From the NCBI GenBank assembly GCA_015143295.1, contig CM026554.1, forward strand, positions 52,574,627-52,638,626: a stretch of DNA of 64,000 bases, given 5' to 3'. This document shows positions 1 through 12,299 of this stretch, piece after piece (the stretch's first letter is position 1; every line of letters begins with the position of its first letter). The notes under the pieces were generated by a model that was not told the origin of the DNA, did no database searches, and saw nothing but the letters and a program-made list of their open reading frames with translations. The DNA is from Tetracentron sinense. Its lineage: Eukaryota > Streptophyta > Magnoliopsida > Trochodendrales > Trochodendraceae. A program made the translations under genes and the position numbers.

Positions 1-475
1 GTAACAAGCAGCTCGGCTCAACCCAATTAATTTTACTATACTTATCATACCCTCAAAATATTTACATAAAAGTTAAGAAACTTAAATATAATTTTTTGTT
101 GAGGTAAAACTTAACAGATAACTTCATCTTTTCAAATTTTATAGGTACTTTTATATCACATTTTTTAATTAGACTTACAAGAATCACTATGTTTAGTTTT
201 TAAGTTTTTTTTTTTTTTAAGGGGTAAATCTGATGAGCATGTTTAACTCTTCGGATTTTGATTTGAATTATTTTTGTTAAAATTATGGTGAACGAAACTA
301 TAATAATAGTACAAGCTCGCGAGCCAGCTTGAGCTCGATTATCTATAGACGAGCTCAAGCCAGCATTTGAGGCCTCGAATTGAGCTCAAGACAGGGCTTG
401 AGCCAACATATTTATGCCACGAGCCAAGCTTGAGCAGCACCCGGCTTGGCTCACCTCGGCTCGTTTGCACCCCCT
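1..475. mobile_element. hAT-like non-autonomous element, right end (left end outside window)
   Basis: From about 300 to 475 the sequence is full of variants of GAGCTCAAGCC / CTTGAGCTCG and ends in CTCGTTTGCACCCC, the reverse complement of a start reading GGGGTGCAAACGAG. The complete element at 47987-49211 has the same internal vocabulary and the same type of end, with an 8-bp target duplication there. I infer the same family. There is no coding capacity. The first 300 bases are AT-rich and could be the interior of the element or unrelated DNA. The element stops only about 155 bp before the start codon of the first gene, so it probably lies in or next to its promoter. Confidence 0.5.
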
Positions 476-629
476 GAATTTAAAAAAAAAAAAAATTTGT
501 TGACCACTGGTGATTCTTGATCGTGAGTCTGGCACAATAGGACCCTAGTCCGCTAGAAGTCTCGAACTTAATACAGTGCCTGTGGCCTTTGTGCAATCCA
601 ACCAGATTTCTTTGTTCTCCATAATAGGA

Positions 630-2074
630 ATGGATCGATCAGTTCCTCAATTCCCCGTCTCCCACAGCAAGCTCTCCTTAGATGTCAAGGTAGTCCTTCT
701 CCTCTCAATTTTTGTTGTATATTTTCTGCAATTATGTTTTTCTCCTTAGATTCCTTCTATTTTTCTTTTCATGTATGCATCTTTTTGTTTCCTGCTTATT
801 ATGCACAAACCATTTGCTGTGATTCTCACGATATACATGTTTTCTGGCACTTGTTAGAGAAACCCAATTTCCATACATGAAAAAATCCCAACATGGTTTA
901 TGCTGTTTCCTATTTAACTGCACCTGACTACACAGTTTTCACACACGAAAAATGGCAATATGCCATGAAAACATGGGGTTGTTGTACTATGTGGGATTAA
1001 GGAAATGGGAAAGATAAAGAACAAATTAGGTGCTTCTTGAGCATAATAAGTATCCATCGAAAATCCTTTTTTGTCCACAACCTGTTTGCTTTAATGTCTG
1101 TGTTTCTATTTCTTCATATTACTGTTCGGATGAAGCTATCTTTTATCAAGTATGATATTTGTTATCTTCTATATGCATTTTTGACAGAATTACAATGGCC
1201 GATAAACTTGTATTGACAGTGTTTCTTTCTCCAGAGCTGAGATGAATAATGCTGCACCTTTTGATTGCTAGTGTACGATAATTAAGTGCGATGTTGCTTG
1301 GGAATAAGGGGCTTGTAGGGTTTTAGTAAAAGAGTAGTGATCCAACTTAATGAATGTGTACTTTTACTTCATAGAGATTATCTGAGGTATCAGGTATATG
1401 AGAAAAATGTCGTAGAGTTTTTCCTACAAAAATGATTGTGAAGTGGTGGATTGGGTACTATTCAAAAGCATCATGCTTAGGCTAAGGCGAATGGTTACCT
1501 TTGAGGTTTGAGGTAGTAAGTCACTTGAGCTACTAGATCAGGGGGTTTGCCATGAGAGATTTTGAGGACTTTATGACTCTCCATTGAGACGGGGACTTAT
1601 TATGTGATAATCCACTTCATGTCGTGCTCTGCTCTAGAGCATCTAATGATGTATGTATGTAGGTAATGTGCGTATTTTTTTAAAAGTGGGTAATATGCAC
1701 CATGCATACAGTGTCCTTTCTATATGTGATGTAAACGTGTGCCATGTTGCACGTTATCATCATTTGGACTAGATAGGGTACTCGTTAGGTTATCAACAGA
1801 AAAGAAAATTTTGCACCAATCGAGGAATCCTAACTGCCCGGTTTAATCCGTTTATATCTGTTCTTCTCATCCAACTGGGGACCAGTGACCAAATTATTTG
1901 ATCATCCAAAAGAACGCTTGTGAATGGACAATATGCATTACAAGATGGACAGTTTTTCTGCAACATATCCTTCCTATCTAATCCTAATACACCTTTGGTT
2001 CAGATTGATAATTAAGTTTTCCACATGCCACTTATCGTTATAGCAACTTCCCGATCTCATCTACATAGTACCTG

Positions 2075-2158
<84 letters not shown>

Positions 2159-4957
2159 TTAGAGATTTATCTATTTATTCGTATATGCATTAAGTATATA
2201 CGTATGTATACAAACATACAAGTTAGACTCTTTCTAGGGGGTTTCAATTTCAGTCCTTTGGTATCCTTCACAAAATTTTAGAATTTTGCCGCAGATAATG
2301 GCTTTTACATGTTTTCCTCTAGAAATAAGATCCAAACTAGAAGCTAGCCTGTTTGATGCCATCGACACTGTACTTTTGGTTACTAAGCATTGGAGATTCT
2401 TTGAAACATTTTTGTATGGGCTCAAAATTTCTTCTTCCCAGTTGCTGCAGAAATGAGTTTTTTAATTAACATTTTCATATACGAAATGTCTCTATTACAA
2501 ATACTTTGTCATTAAATTCTACTCATGAGCTTACTTTATGTTTTGCAGGGAAACAAAACGGATGTGGTCATATGTAGCTATGATGATCATTTTCTTGTGA
2601 GTTATATATTCTTTGGATTAGGTATTTTTATAAGAAAATCTCTAATATTTTAACACTTTTTCAGGTTATGGCAACTCAAATAGGAAGCATGGGAACAATA
2701 CTGCATGCCAGGTTTGAATATTCTATTTTAGTAAATCATAGTGATGTTCCTTGTTTCGTTTTCTCATGGTATTACAAATTGGACTCGAATTTTTTCAATG
2801 CTTACTTTCTAATGTCCACTTAATCTGTGAGGTTTAGTTTTGTGAACTGGATTTAGATCAACTGAAGAGGCCTGGTATCTGTGAGATGAGCAATCTTAAG
2901 GAGAGAAGAAAGAGAGGGCTTATAGATGAGGCCATGAGGAAAAGAGATAACATAGAACTCTCCAAAATCTTATTGAGTAATATATAATTATGTATCAGTA
3001 ATTACAAGTAAATTTAAAATAATGACACTAAGAAGAGGAAATGACAGACTACCCTTATATTAAAAATACAAAGTACTCCCCCTCAAGCTGGATAATGAAC
3101 ATTAATTATGCCCAGCTTGACTAAGAACGCTGCTCCAGCTTGTTAATAATCAGAGGTCTTAATATACAATGTCTGAATCAATTTACTTGCTGTCTTCTTC
3201 CAGATGAAGTGACAATCGTAACCTCAATGTGCTTGGTAAGCTCATGCTCTATTGGCGTAGCAATATTAATGGTGGTTTGCTTATCACAACAATGAGGCAT
3301 CAAGGTTGGCACAGAAATAACCAACTTAGATATGAAAGTTTGTAGCCATAGAAGTTTGTCTATAGTATATGCCACAGAACAGTCTTCAGCTTCAATACTG
3401 GAGTGAGCCACCACTTATGGTTTCTTACTTTTCCAAGTTACTAAGTTACACTAACAAATGTACAATGACCAGAGGTGGAGCGACGATCAACCATAGAGTT
3501 CACCCAATCCGCATACAAATAAGCAGCAACATCAGAATAATCGATATGACATTACAACATTCCACACCCAGGAGAAGACTTATGTAACACATAATAATAT
3601 AATATAAATCACAACATCCATATGAAAAGTCCGCAGAGCATGCATAAATTGGTTGACAAATGACAACACTTACAACATACGCACCATGAGGTTGAGTGAT
3701 GGTGAGATAAATGAGTTCACTAACAAGACGCTGATATTGACCCACGTCAGTAAGGACATCCCCTTTTTGTCATGCAATGATCAGCTTGAGATTTCCAAGG
3801 CATAAATAAGATTCAATCAAGTGATTTTAACAATCCACCTAATCTGCTGACTTTTGAAGTGTAAAAGAATGCAATTTTCAATATATATATATATAATAAA
3901 GAAGTCAATCGTCTGTTATTGGATTGGTTTTTGAGATAGGATATCTCCTAGGTGGGATCTGACTCCTTTACAGGTGGGCCAGATGCCCTCCACAGCACCA
4001 AATGCAGTACATTCCTGGTTTGGTGAGTGTTGAAAGCTTTCCTCATTATATACTCAGTAGAAGGGGAAAAAACCAAAATACACTTACTAGGAAGGAGAGC
4101 AAATACATTGGGTGCTACCCTGCTTTGCCATCCATGAGTTGAAGAGCCCTTTCATGTGTTCTCTGTTTTCCCTCTTATTTTAGTATTTAATTTCTAAGTG
4201 ATAGTTCTACCATGTAGAGTTTTGAAATAATACTTTATTATCTGCCAGGAAGGAGGAAGGAGTGTCAATCCATCCAACCTTCAATGTCTCTGTGTTGTTC
4301 GGTAAACGAGATGAGGTAAGCTAGCCTGTGCATTAGCCCACTAATTTCTATCTCTTGCAGGCGAATAGCTTATATAACTGTTATATTTGCAGCCGATGCT
4401 AGTGGCATGTGCTCGTCAGCTGATTGAACATATAAGGTATTACCACTTCAGCCCAATAGATATACCATGAAGTGTTGGTCAGTTAGACCGGTCAACTTAG
4501 ACTCTTTAACATTTCAAATTCTGTAGATATGTGAAAGTCACCTCTCTTAGCAATTAATGCATCATCTGCTATAATATTTTTTGAGTTTTCTGAAATGACA
4601 AGGATAATTAAATCCTTGGTAGTGTATCTGAAGCAAACTGTAAATTTTTATGTAGCAGCTGGAGACAGAGATTAGATATGAACCTGTCATTGTGTGTTCC
4701 ATGTAGCCAGTTTCTTTAGAAATGATGTCAGAAACACTAATGTTTTTAACTTGTCTTTGTGTTTGCAGTACTTCTGGTTCTTCCAGGTCCTTGGTTCTTT
4801 CTCTTGGTCTCAAAGATCATTCTCTGGTACTATACAAAAACATTGCATTTTTCTTGAGCGATAGTTTTTTTTTTTTCATGAAATTAGCCAAAAGGCTTTC
4901 ATGCAGGAGACACTGAAATGCATTGCTTCTGCTGTGATCACAAACCGCCTCTGGTAA
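630..4957 (+). CDS. PSMG3: Proteasome assembly chaperone 3-like protein (7 exons)
   Basis: Exons read from the sequence: 630-689, 2549-2596, 2665-2711, 4249-4315, 4393-4436, 4769-4826, 4907-4957; all introns are GT-AG and phases close on a 375-nt CDS, 124 residues plus stop. The product starts MDRSVPQFPVSHSKLSL, includes VVICSYDDHFLVMATQIGSM and VSVLFGKRDEPMLVACARQL, and ends VITNRLW. I recognise the plant PAC3/PSMG3 family by these blocks and by length. The animal and yeast relatives act with PAC4 in the cytosol or nucleus to help build the 20S alpha ring; the same role here is inferred. No signal or membrane segment is seen. Intron 1 (about 1.86 kb) carries a long CT/AT microsatellite and intron 3 (about 1.5 kb) carries Copia debris, but neither touches an exon. 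Exon 6 end at 4826 is chosen because it joins in frame to GAGACACTG. The gene looks intact. Confidence 0.9.
2076..2157. repeat. (CT)n-(AT)n compound microsatellite
   Basis: About 58 bases of CT repeat run directly into about 20 bases of AT repeat, in intron 1 of the chaperone gene. Directly visible. Likely length-variable between individuals. Confidence 0.95.
2880..3790 (-). pseudogene. Ty1/Copia retrotransposon remnant, 3' part
   Basis: Read on the minus strand, 3745 down to 3680 gives MGQYQRLVSELIYLTITQPH, the plant Copia reverse-transcriptase end, normally read as QYQRLVGKLIYLSLTRPD. Then 3414 down to 3178 gives an RNase H stretch with SSIEAEDCSVAYTIDKLLWL and TKHIEV. The frame is broken by stops and shifts between the two. 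Downstream on the same strand, 3160-2880 holds a purine-rich tract and AT-rich LTR-like sequence. The insertion sits wholly inside intron 3 of the chaperone gene, in antisense. No second LTR or target duplication was found, so this is an old fragment. Confidence 0.8.
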
Positions 4958-5494
4958 CTTAATATCGGCAAATTTCAAGGAATGCATTTCAATCTTCTTC
5001 GATAATTCTCCATCAAGATCTCAAATGGTGTCATACCGATTTACGATGAACAGGTAGAGAACATGGTTTTGGAACATCCCATTATGGTCACATTGTGGTA
5101 ATATCATTTAGCATTATTACCGCCATATATTGACTCTTCTTGTATACCACAAGTGATTATCTGAAGTCCTCGGATTCTCTTCATTCATTGAGACTCATTC
5201 TTGCAGTATTCTTCTCAATTTTGCAGTATCTTTCCCTCTATGCTAATTGTAAAAATAACAAATATATTTTGAAAAATCAGATAGACTGTGTTACACATTA
5301 ACGTATGGGAAGAGGAATACCCTTGTTCCTCTAAAGGAGTTATTTCTGCTGTGACCTGGGAAACACCTAGGATACGTTCGGATTTATGTAATTGGAGGCA
5401 GCACGATGACGCAATAGTGCCAAACTATCTAAATAGTAAATACAAAGATCAATGTTAATATGTCCTTTTAATATCGTTTTGGTTTCTTTGGTGT

Positions 5495-5560
5495 CCCTAG
5501 CCCTTCAAGAGCCTGAATTAACTTAGGCCATAAACCGGCAAGGTCATTAAGCGGGAAAGA
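5495..5560. repeat. Short dispersed repeat, also at 8140-8205
   Basis: CCCTAGCCCTTCAAGAGCCT and following bases resemble 8136-8205 (CCCTAACCCTTCAAGGCCCT, then GATTAGGCC). The second site lies in a C/G-rich patch (8050-8215) with several CCCTAACC-like blocks and weak inverted ends. No protein is encoded. Family unknown. Confidence 0.4.
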
Positions 5561-5641
5561 AGAGCAAGACATTTTTTCTCGTTCAAGATGATGGGACTGA
5601 CAACCTAACCAATTATTCAATTGAAATTATTTAAAATAAAA

Positions 5642-7019
5642 GAGAAAATGCATTTACACCCCATGAGGTTTGATGGAAATAGACTCTCTCAGTTTTCAGA
5701 AAATATATTAGGTACCCTTTTCAAAATAATGACACTTACACTCCTTTCGTCAATTGACCGTCAGTCAACTGATAGATTTATTGATGTCATGCAAGAAACT
5801 GTATAAAATTCTAAAACTACCCCTTGAATCATTTTCGGGAAAATACATTTACACTCCCTATGGTTTGACGAAAATATACATAGACCCCCTCAGTTTTCAG
5901 AAAATACATTAGGCACCCTTACTTTGCAAATCTAACAATTACAATGAATTAGAAGTATTATTAGTGGATAGTGGTGAAAAATCTAGGATTCAGATTCTCA
6001 ATTAAGCAATGATTTAGAAATAGTGGCTTAATTACATTGAATTAGAAGTTTCTTTTCTTTTGGTAGGTAAGTTGGGATTGAACCTGGAATCTCAATGTTG
6101 CAACACAACGTAATGCAATTGAGTCATAAGCTCAACTAGCATGATCTTGAAAACCATTGCTAGAATTCATTTGATTACTAATACTATGTAAAGTTATAAA
6201 GTTGTTCCATAAAGCTATTCCAGTATTCTCATATATTTATTTTGATTATAGAGTAGTCTTCTTCTACTTGTTCCTCTCCTCCCAACGCTCCAACAAATCC
6301 AAATCGTACCTAATATCAGCTCCACAGGACTTGCATAGAGTGGTCTTGCCTTCAGATAGACCATTCATAAGTGAAGTTCCTTTAAGTCCATAGTTACGAA
6401 AAAGATAAGCAAAAGCGAGAAGTAAAATGAAAGCGCTAAGTGGGAAGCGAGACTCAAAATATCATTGAGAACAAGAAATGAGATATGGACGCCACATTCC
6501 CATTATATCGATATGGGCAATTATATCTTAGACTTTACCAGACATGACACGTGTTGAGATTACAGGTTCAATCCCAACTTACCTATCAAAAGAAAAAAAA
6601 AACTTATAATTTATTATAATTAGGTCACTGTTCATAGATCCATTACTTAATTATGAATATGAATTCTAGATTTTTTACCACTAGTCATTAATAATACTTC
6701 TAATTCATCGTAATTGTTGGATTTACAAAGTAAGGGTGACTAATGTATTTTTTGAAAACTGAGGGGGTCTGTGTATTTTCGTCAAACCTCAGTGGGTGTA
6801 AATGTAATTTTCCCAAAATAATCAAGGGGCAATTTTGGGATTTTATAGAGTTTATTGCATGCCATCAACAAGTCTATTAGTTGACTAACGGTCAACCGAC
6901 GGAAAAGGTGTGTCATTATTTTGAAAAATAAGGGTACCTAATGTGTATTTTTTTTTTTAATTATGGGGTCTATGTGTATTATTTTCATCAAAAGTCATGG
7001 GTGTAAAAGTATTTTCCCC
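5642..7019. mobile_element. Mutator-like long-inverted-repeat (foldback) element
   Basis: The two ends are inverted copies: the left begins GAGAAAATGCATTTACACCCC and the right ends GGGTGTAAAAGTATTTTCCCC. The arms are long, roughly 5642-6165 against 6545-7019. Each arm holds the terminal module twice (near 5645 and 5838; mirrored near 6735 and 6915), recognisable by the CAGTTTTCAGAAAATA block. The element is flanked by the direct repeat TAAAATAAAA (5632-5641 and 7020-7029). A 9-11 bp target duplication plus long terminal inverted repeats is typical of Mutator-like elements. No transposase is encoded, so it would need help in trans. The arms contain a GGTTCAATCCC box near their inner ends. Confidence 0.85.
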
Positions 7020-7090
7020 TAAAATAAAATAGGAGATAACTTCTTTGCGTGCTTGTGTTTTGTCCAACGAAACGTGTGCATGCCTATAGG

Positions 7091-7561
7091 CTGCCATTTG
7101 TGCCTTTGATCACTCACTAACCGTGGTTAAGATTCACTCACCCCTAGAGTTCACCCATCTAACCTTACTTTTTAGAGTGAAAAAAGAAATTTATAAATAT
7201 TAACCTTCGGTTGATTAAGTTTAACAACAGTTAAAAGGGGCATTACAAGCCCGCCGTGTGTCTCTTTGAACACCCACTAACTATGGTTAAGATCCACTCA
7301 TCCCTAGGGTTCATCCATCTAACCTTGGTTTTTATTAAAAAAAATAAATAAATATTTACCTTAAGTTGATTAAGCTTAACCGCAGTTAAAGAGGGCTTTA
7401 CAAGTCGCCACATGCCCTTTTTACACCCACTAACTGTGGTTAAGATTCACTCAACCCTAGAGTTCATCCATCTAACCTTAGTATTTAAAAAAAAAAAATT
7501 TAAAAATATTAATATTAGTTTAAGTAAGCTTAATCATAGTTACAAGAACATTTACAAGCCT
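7091..7561 (+). repeat. Three tandem copies of a MITE-like core (TAACTGTGGTTAA family)
   Basis: Copies at about 7091-7255, 7256-7417 and 7418-7561. Each has ACTAACYGTGGTTAAGAT, then CACTCA-CCCTAG-GTTCA-CCATCTAACCTT, an A-rich middle, and an inverse of the first block (TTAACNNCAGTTAAA) near the end. The same core appears at 13222-13358, 19188-19256 (minus), 29185-29441 (a complete element with ends), 39118-39190, 46890-47090, 47690-47872 (minus), 49762-56960 (split by a LINE), 59985-60160 and 60260-60430. It is non-coding. Only this copy is a head-to-tail trimer. Confidence 0.75.
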
Positions 7562-9064
7562 AATTAAGTTTAATTATAGTTAAAAGAAGACAAAAATGAA
7601 CAGGTTTTAGGCTGCAGGAGTGATCGCATTCTGCCAGGACAGAATGCAGACGTGCAAAGAATTATGGCCCAATAAAATAAATATAAAAATAAAGTAAAAC
7701 AAGTATAATAATAAAACTAGTTAAAACAAAACTATTTTGGAAACTAACTAAGGTTGTAATTAAAAAAATTGATCAAATTACAAATAAAATCAGAGTGTTA
7801 CAAAAAAAGTGAATAACTAATTAATCAATCATAAAAAATGAGTAATCATAATTTAACTGTAATCACACATTGTGAGTTACTGTGTTAGGGATAATCACAA
7901 TAAAACAAATAATCATAATATTACTAACTTAATGTTTTAGAGATAATTACAATTCAAAACAAAATTAATCATAATGTTATTGTGTTAGGAATAATCATAG
8001 TATTAAGGAATCAAAAAATCAGGGACTTAGGATTAGGTTTTAAGGGATTGGGATTAGGGCGGAGCTATCAAAGGGTAGGGGCCAGTCCTAACCTTGCCCT
8101 TACTTACAAGGGTAAGACCCTAATCTTACCCTAACCCTTCAAGGCCCTGGATTGATTAGGCCCTAACCCTGCCTTAAGGCCCGAGTCAAGCAAGGTACCA
8201 TTGATAGGGCCTTTTTTAGAAGCCTACCCACATATTGTAAATATTTATATAGTAACACTTGTCCCTGACAAACAAATTTCTTATGCACCACCATCCATTA
8301 AGACTGCTCTTAGGCTTTTTCTTGTACTCTAATTTTCTTTTTCTAAGTAGAATTTTAAGTACTTAGCCAAATTTCTTAGCATTTATTATTGAATATACAA
8401 ATCTAAATATCTATAATATTTACAGGTTATCGTACATGATTCTAAGAACATAGACATCGATGGAGTAGGGAGCAAGGCATATTAGTTTCCTTTTTTAGTT
8501 TTCCTTTATTTTATTCTCTTTTTGCCCTTATCCAATTTGATTTGATATCTTTGTATTTAAAACATAAAACCTACTTTCCTTTTTAGTCCTCCTTTTCTAT
8601 TTCCTGATTTAATTCTCCTTCTGCCCTTTATCTTATGTATTTAAAACAAAATCTTACAACCTTAAGAGATGGTTGCTACTTGCTATCCCCACCTGATACC
8701 ACAGAAATGACCTGCATGCCCCTATTATTAATATCCTTATTTCTTTCCTTAAAAAACCTTGGTTCTCTATCTAAACAATAAATAATAACTTTACTTGTTT
8801 GAAGTTCTAACCCGACCCATCCAGATTGTGACTGACCCAATTGGAAAGTGGACCTAGTATTTTTCTAAAAGTTTTATTCGAATTCACTTCACCGGTTACC
8901 TATTAGGATAATTATCCGACCAGACGAATTCGGATGCAAATCGGATTCGGATATTATCTATACCCCGAAGCTCAATTGATTTTCTTTTTTAGTTAAAAAA
9001 AAATAATAATAGTATGGGATAATTATGGATATTCATGAGGACAGTTCGGTAATTAAATAACGTT
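7562..9064. other. No gene seen; AT-rich intergenic DNA
   Basis: Very AT-rich with repeated ATAATCATAAT-like stretches (7800-8000), the CCCTAACC patch (8050-8215), and at 8890-8985 a block of GGATNNGGATATTATC type resembling part of the hAT-like element at 49228-49753. No open frame with a recognisable product. Confidence 0.6.
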
Positions 9065-9325
9065 TGTAGGTGGTTGAGGGTGTCATAGTAATTTCAGACT
9101 GTTCAAAATGCGAGAATAGCGTGACCGGCTCTATAAGAAGGGAAGGGGCAGAAAGTAAAGAGACAACCAGAAGAAATTCGAAGCGAGGGCGTTTCTTAGT
9201 GGCTGTTTTACAACAGCTCCTCTCATTCCCTCGTCTTCTACAAGCTTTTGTTTCTTTTGAAACCCTAATTACTATTATTTATTTTCGTTTCCATTTCGCT
9301 CGAAGCTTCGAAAGCTCTCTCCACA

Positions 9326-9411
9326 GATTATAAGCTTCAAGAGTTCTTCATTTTGTTGCTTACTGATTCGATTATAAGCTTCAAGAATTCTTCATTCTAT
9401 TGCTTATTTAT
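9326..9411 (+). repeat. 44-bp tandem duplication in the SRO leader region
   Basis: GATTATAAGCTTCAAGAG/ATTCTTCATT occurs at 9326 and again at 9370, period 44. It lies about 270-360 bp before the SRO start codon, probably in the 5' UTR. Confidence 0.8.
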
Positions 9412-9684
9412 TCTTTAGAGTTTAGTTTTGAGGCGAGAATCGGTTGAATCTGATTAGGAAATTGTAATTTTAAGAGTAACTTTCTCCTCGGATTATCTTG
9501 ATTTCAATCTTGCAATTGTTGTCTGTAAATCTCTTCGGAAATCTCAAATCTTCAATCTGTAGTTTTTTTTTTTTTATCTATTAAGACTGCTCGATTGGGT
9601 TTAGGTTCGTTTCTTTGATTGCAAGACTGTGTTGAGATCGTTTTTAGCTTCCATTACTTGTGATTTCCTTAGTATTCAGCTTCC

Positions 9685-11176
9685 ATGGACAATGACGCAC
9701 AGAAATTCTATTTATCGTCTATTGCAACAGGAAGAGACGGTGAGAATATACAAGCGGATTTATTAAATGATCAGATGAATCATACTGATATTGGAGATTC
9801 ATTCTCTGATACTAAAATCGATGATTCGGAACAATCAATTTCTGACTCTGATAGTGATGATCGGGCACTATCAGTTTCTGAATCTGGAAGTGATACTAGT
9901 ATATGCGTTGACGGTCCTAAAAATTCTGAATATTTTAGTGGGAATAGCATGATCAGGTTGGAAGGAGGTAGAGAGCACAACATCGTGAAGCAAAAATTCC
10001 TCTGCGGTATGAAATCGCTTGAAAAGCATACCATGGTTGTGGCCATACATAGAAACTCTTATTCTAGTTTATTGGATCAAGCTCGGTTGCAATCGTTCAA
10101 AATATTTTTTCAGGCGATGGCTGAGAAGCGCAATGGCAATGCAAATATCAGGTACGCTTGGTATACTACTTCCCATGATGGGATAAGTAGTATCATTTCT
10201 CATGGTTTTGGTCACTCTGGAAGACCTGAGAACAGGGATTCATATGGGTTTGGCATCCATCTTTTCCCGGAGGATACCTCTATTCGTGGGTAAGCAACAA
10301 AATTGCTTTTGACATTTTTCTTGTTAATTTCATAGTTAATGATGGGCATATTTGCCTCAAAAGAGAAAATTGATCTGTATAATTGCTGATATATTTTTAT
10401 ATTTTACAGTGCAATATCCTCAATTGTCGGTAAAGATGGCTTAAGGCATCTAATGCTTTGTCGCGTCATTTTGGGTAACTCGGAGGTGGTCCACCCCAGT
10501 TCTGAAGAGAGCCATCCAAGTTCTGAACAATTTGATTCTGGAGTGGATAATCTTTCATCTCCTAGGAGATTTATTGTTTGGAGTACACATATGAATACTC
10601 ATATATTGCCAATATATGTTATAAGTTTCAGGGTTCGTTGTTTGAAAGGTAGACAACTTCCCATAGCTAGTTTTTAGTTTAAAATGAGACTTTCGCGATT
10701 TACTTAGTGCAATTTCAACAACTTAGGTTTCCAACGGTTACCAGAGCCTGTAAAGAACACCACCTCACCTTGGATTCCATTTCTATCTCTAGTATCGGCT
10801 CTTTCAAAGTTCTTACCTCCTTCTACCATCAGTTTGATCGCCAAATTTGGCGATGCTTACCAAGTAAGTGCATCTGAAATATCTTTTGTTACCTTTAACC
10901 TTTAATACATGCATACCAGGGTAGTTGAATATTAACTTCTTGTATTTTAGTACTTATAAGGTTTTTATTTTTTAAATTTATTTATGAATGTTGGTGTTTC
11001 AGGGAAAGAAAATGACGCGGCCGCAGGTAATACAACGACTGAGACAAGTAGTAGGAGACAGGCTGCTAATTGCAGCTATTAAATCTTACAGAGGCAAGGT
11101 GCGACATCCATCATTGATGATTCGGCCAATTGCAAGCAAAACCAAAGATACAAATGAAGATGTAGCAGATGCCTAA
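9685..11176 (+). CDS. SRO: SRO-family protein (inactive PARP-like domain plus RST domain)
   Basis: Exons 9685-10289, 10410-10648, 10727-10863, 11003-11176; GT-AG introns; 1155-nt CDS, 384 residues. Residues 1-100 are acidic and low-complexity, with runs of S and D. Residues about 105-290 match the PARP-like fold of RCD1/SRO proteins: AWYTTSHDGISSIISHGFG, then YGFGIHLFPED, then GLRHLMLCRVILG. The usual PARP His-Gly is absent (YTT instead), fitting an inactive enzyme; that is family knowledge plus this reading. Exon 3 gives GFQRLPEPVKNTTSPWIPFL and LSKFLPP. The last exon is the RST domain (TRPQVIQRLRQVVGD, then LLIAAIKSYRGK), which in relatives binds transcription factors such as DREB2A. There is no WWE domain, so it belongs to the short SRO2-SRO5 type rather than RCD1/SRO1. 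Role in stress signalling is inferred. It converges with the kinase gene. Confidence 0.92.
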
Positions 11177-11945
11177 GTGGCTTGGTTCTTGTTTTGATAT
11201 GTACTAGAGGGTAGTAGTGGCATAACATGGGACTCAAAGTTCTTGGTAACATATATGAGTGAGAATTAAATTATGTTTGCAATTGTCTGTGTTGATTAAC
11301 TCAAATTTGTTTATGATTATTTAAAGAGTAAATTTTCATATTGTAGTGAATATTATTTCTGTTGATCTTTTTGTTGGCATTTTCATCCACAACAAACCTC
11401 CCCGCATTGGGTATTGTGAGGGGAATTTACCGAAAAGGACACGCGTCAGCAACAGCTCCTCCCCACGCTCTGGTTTACTGGTAGAAGGTTGGAGTGGAGG
11501 GTGTGGCACCTTGACCTGTACTCCGATGGTAAAGTTAGTAGGTGTAGAAGATGATGAACAGTAAGAAAATGCAGAGAATTTGCGGGTCTTAGCTCTTAAA
11601 AAATCCGTCCCTTCACACTGTTTTTCACAGGTTCTTATAGGCCCCTCCTGTCATGGCCATAGGCACCCATGGATGACCATGCACACCTCAAATCTCTGAT
11701 GTGTACTTCAATAATCATTTTAGATAGATCTCCCGGTCATTCGTACTGCACGCGTATCTGCATATAAAAGAGAGCAGGCATAGAGTAGGAACTCGTCCGA
11801 GGTGATTAACATTAAATGACATTTAATGATGTATTTAATGCCAAGACAGTGTTTCCCACCTACCATCGTAGAGGTAGAATCAGTCTCAGGCGACTGGGCA
11901 ATAGCACTGGATCTCATTACGTGTTGGGATACGGGGTCGTTGACA
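11177..11945. other. SRO 3' region and unclassified DNA
   Basis: The first 150-200 bases after the stop codon are probably the SRO 3' UTR. From about 11390 the base composition becomes GC-richer, with no recognisable protein. It may be the beginning of an LTR whose minisatellite follows, but I found neither ends nor a partner copy. Confidence 0.35.
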
Positions 11946-11948
11946 ATA

Positions 11949-12118
11949 AGACGACGGGTACGTTGTCAGAATGAAGACGTGATCGTCGTCTATGAGACAA
12001 CGGGTACGTCATCAGAACGAAGACGTGAGCGTCGTCTATGAGACAACGGGTACGTCGTCAGAACGAAGACATGATCGTCGTCTATGAGACAACGGGCCCG
12101 TCGTCGAAGAGACGACGG
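11949..12118 (+). repeat. 46-bp minisatellite, about 3.7 units
   Basis: Units start near 11949, 11994, 12040 and 12086. The consensus contains GAGACAACGGGTACGTCGTC and GAAGACGTGATCGTCGTC. Each unit contains inverted GACGAC/GTCGTC words, so a single strand could fold. The ACAACGGGTACGT word resembles the repeats inside the LTR at 61900-62040, a possible family link. Confidence 0.85.
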
Positions 12119-12299
12119 AAATGAGCTCAAACGATAACACCACACCGAGGATGAGCTCGTTACTACCATACTTAGGGTTTTACGAAATTTACCCATTACA
12201 AGTATGAAAGTTCGAAAGTCTTCGTCTCTTTGCCAATGGGGAGCCCTCTAATTCTTATTCACTCCGGTCTAAGTCTTGTTGAGCTTGCTATGGGTAGTT

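Noticed and set aside
6040..6165. tRNA gene suggested by GGTTCAATCCC (minus strand)
   Set aside because: The acceptor stem and anticodon arm do not form; kept only as a possible SINE-derived patch within the Mutator-like element.
9780..10046. Minus-strand frame of 88 residues
   Set aside because: Shadow of SRO exon 1 on the opposite strand.
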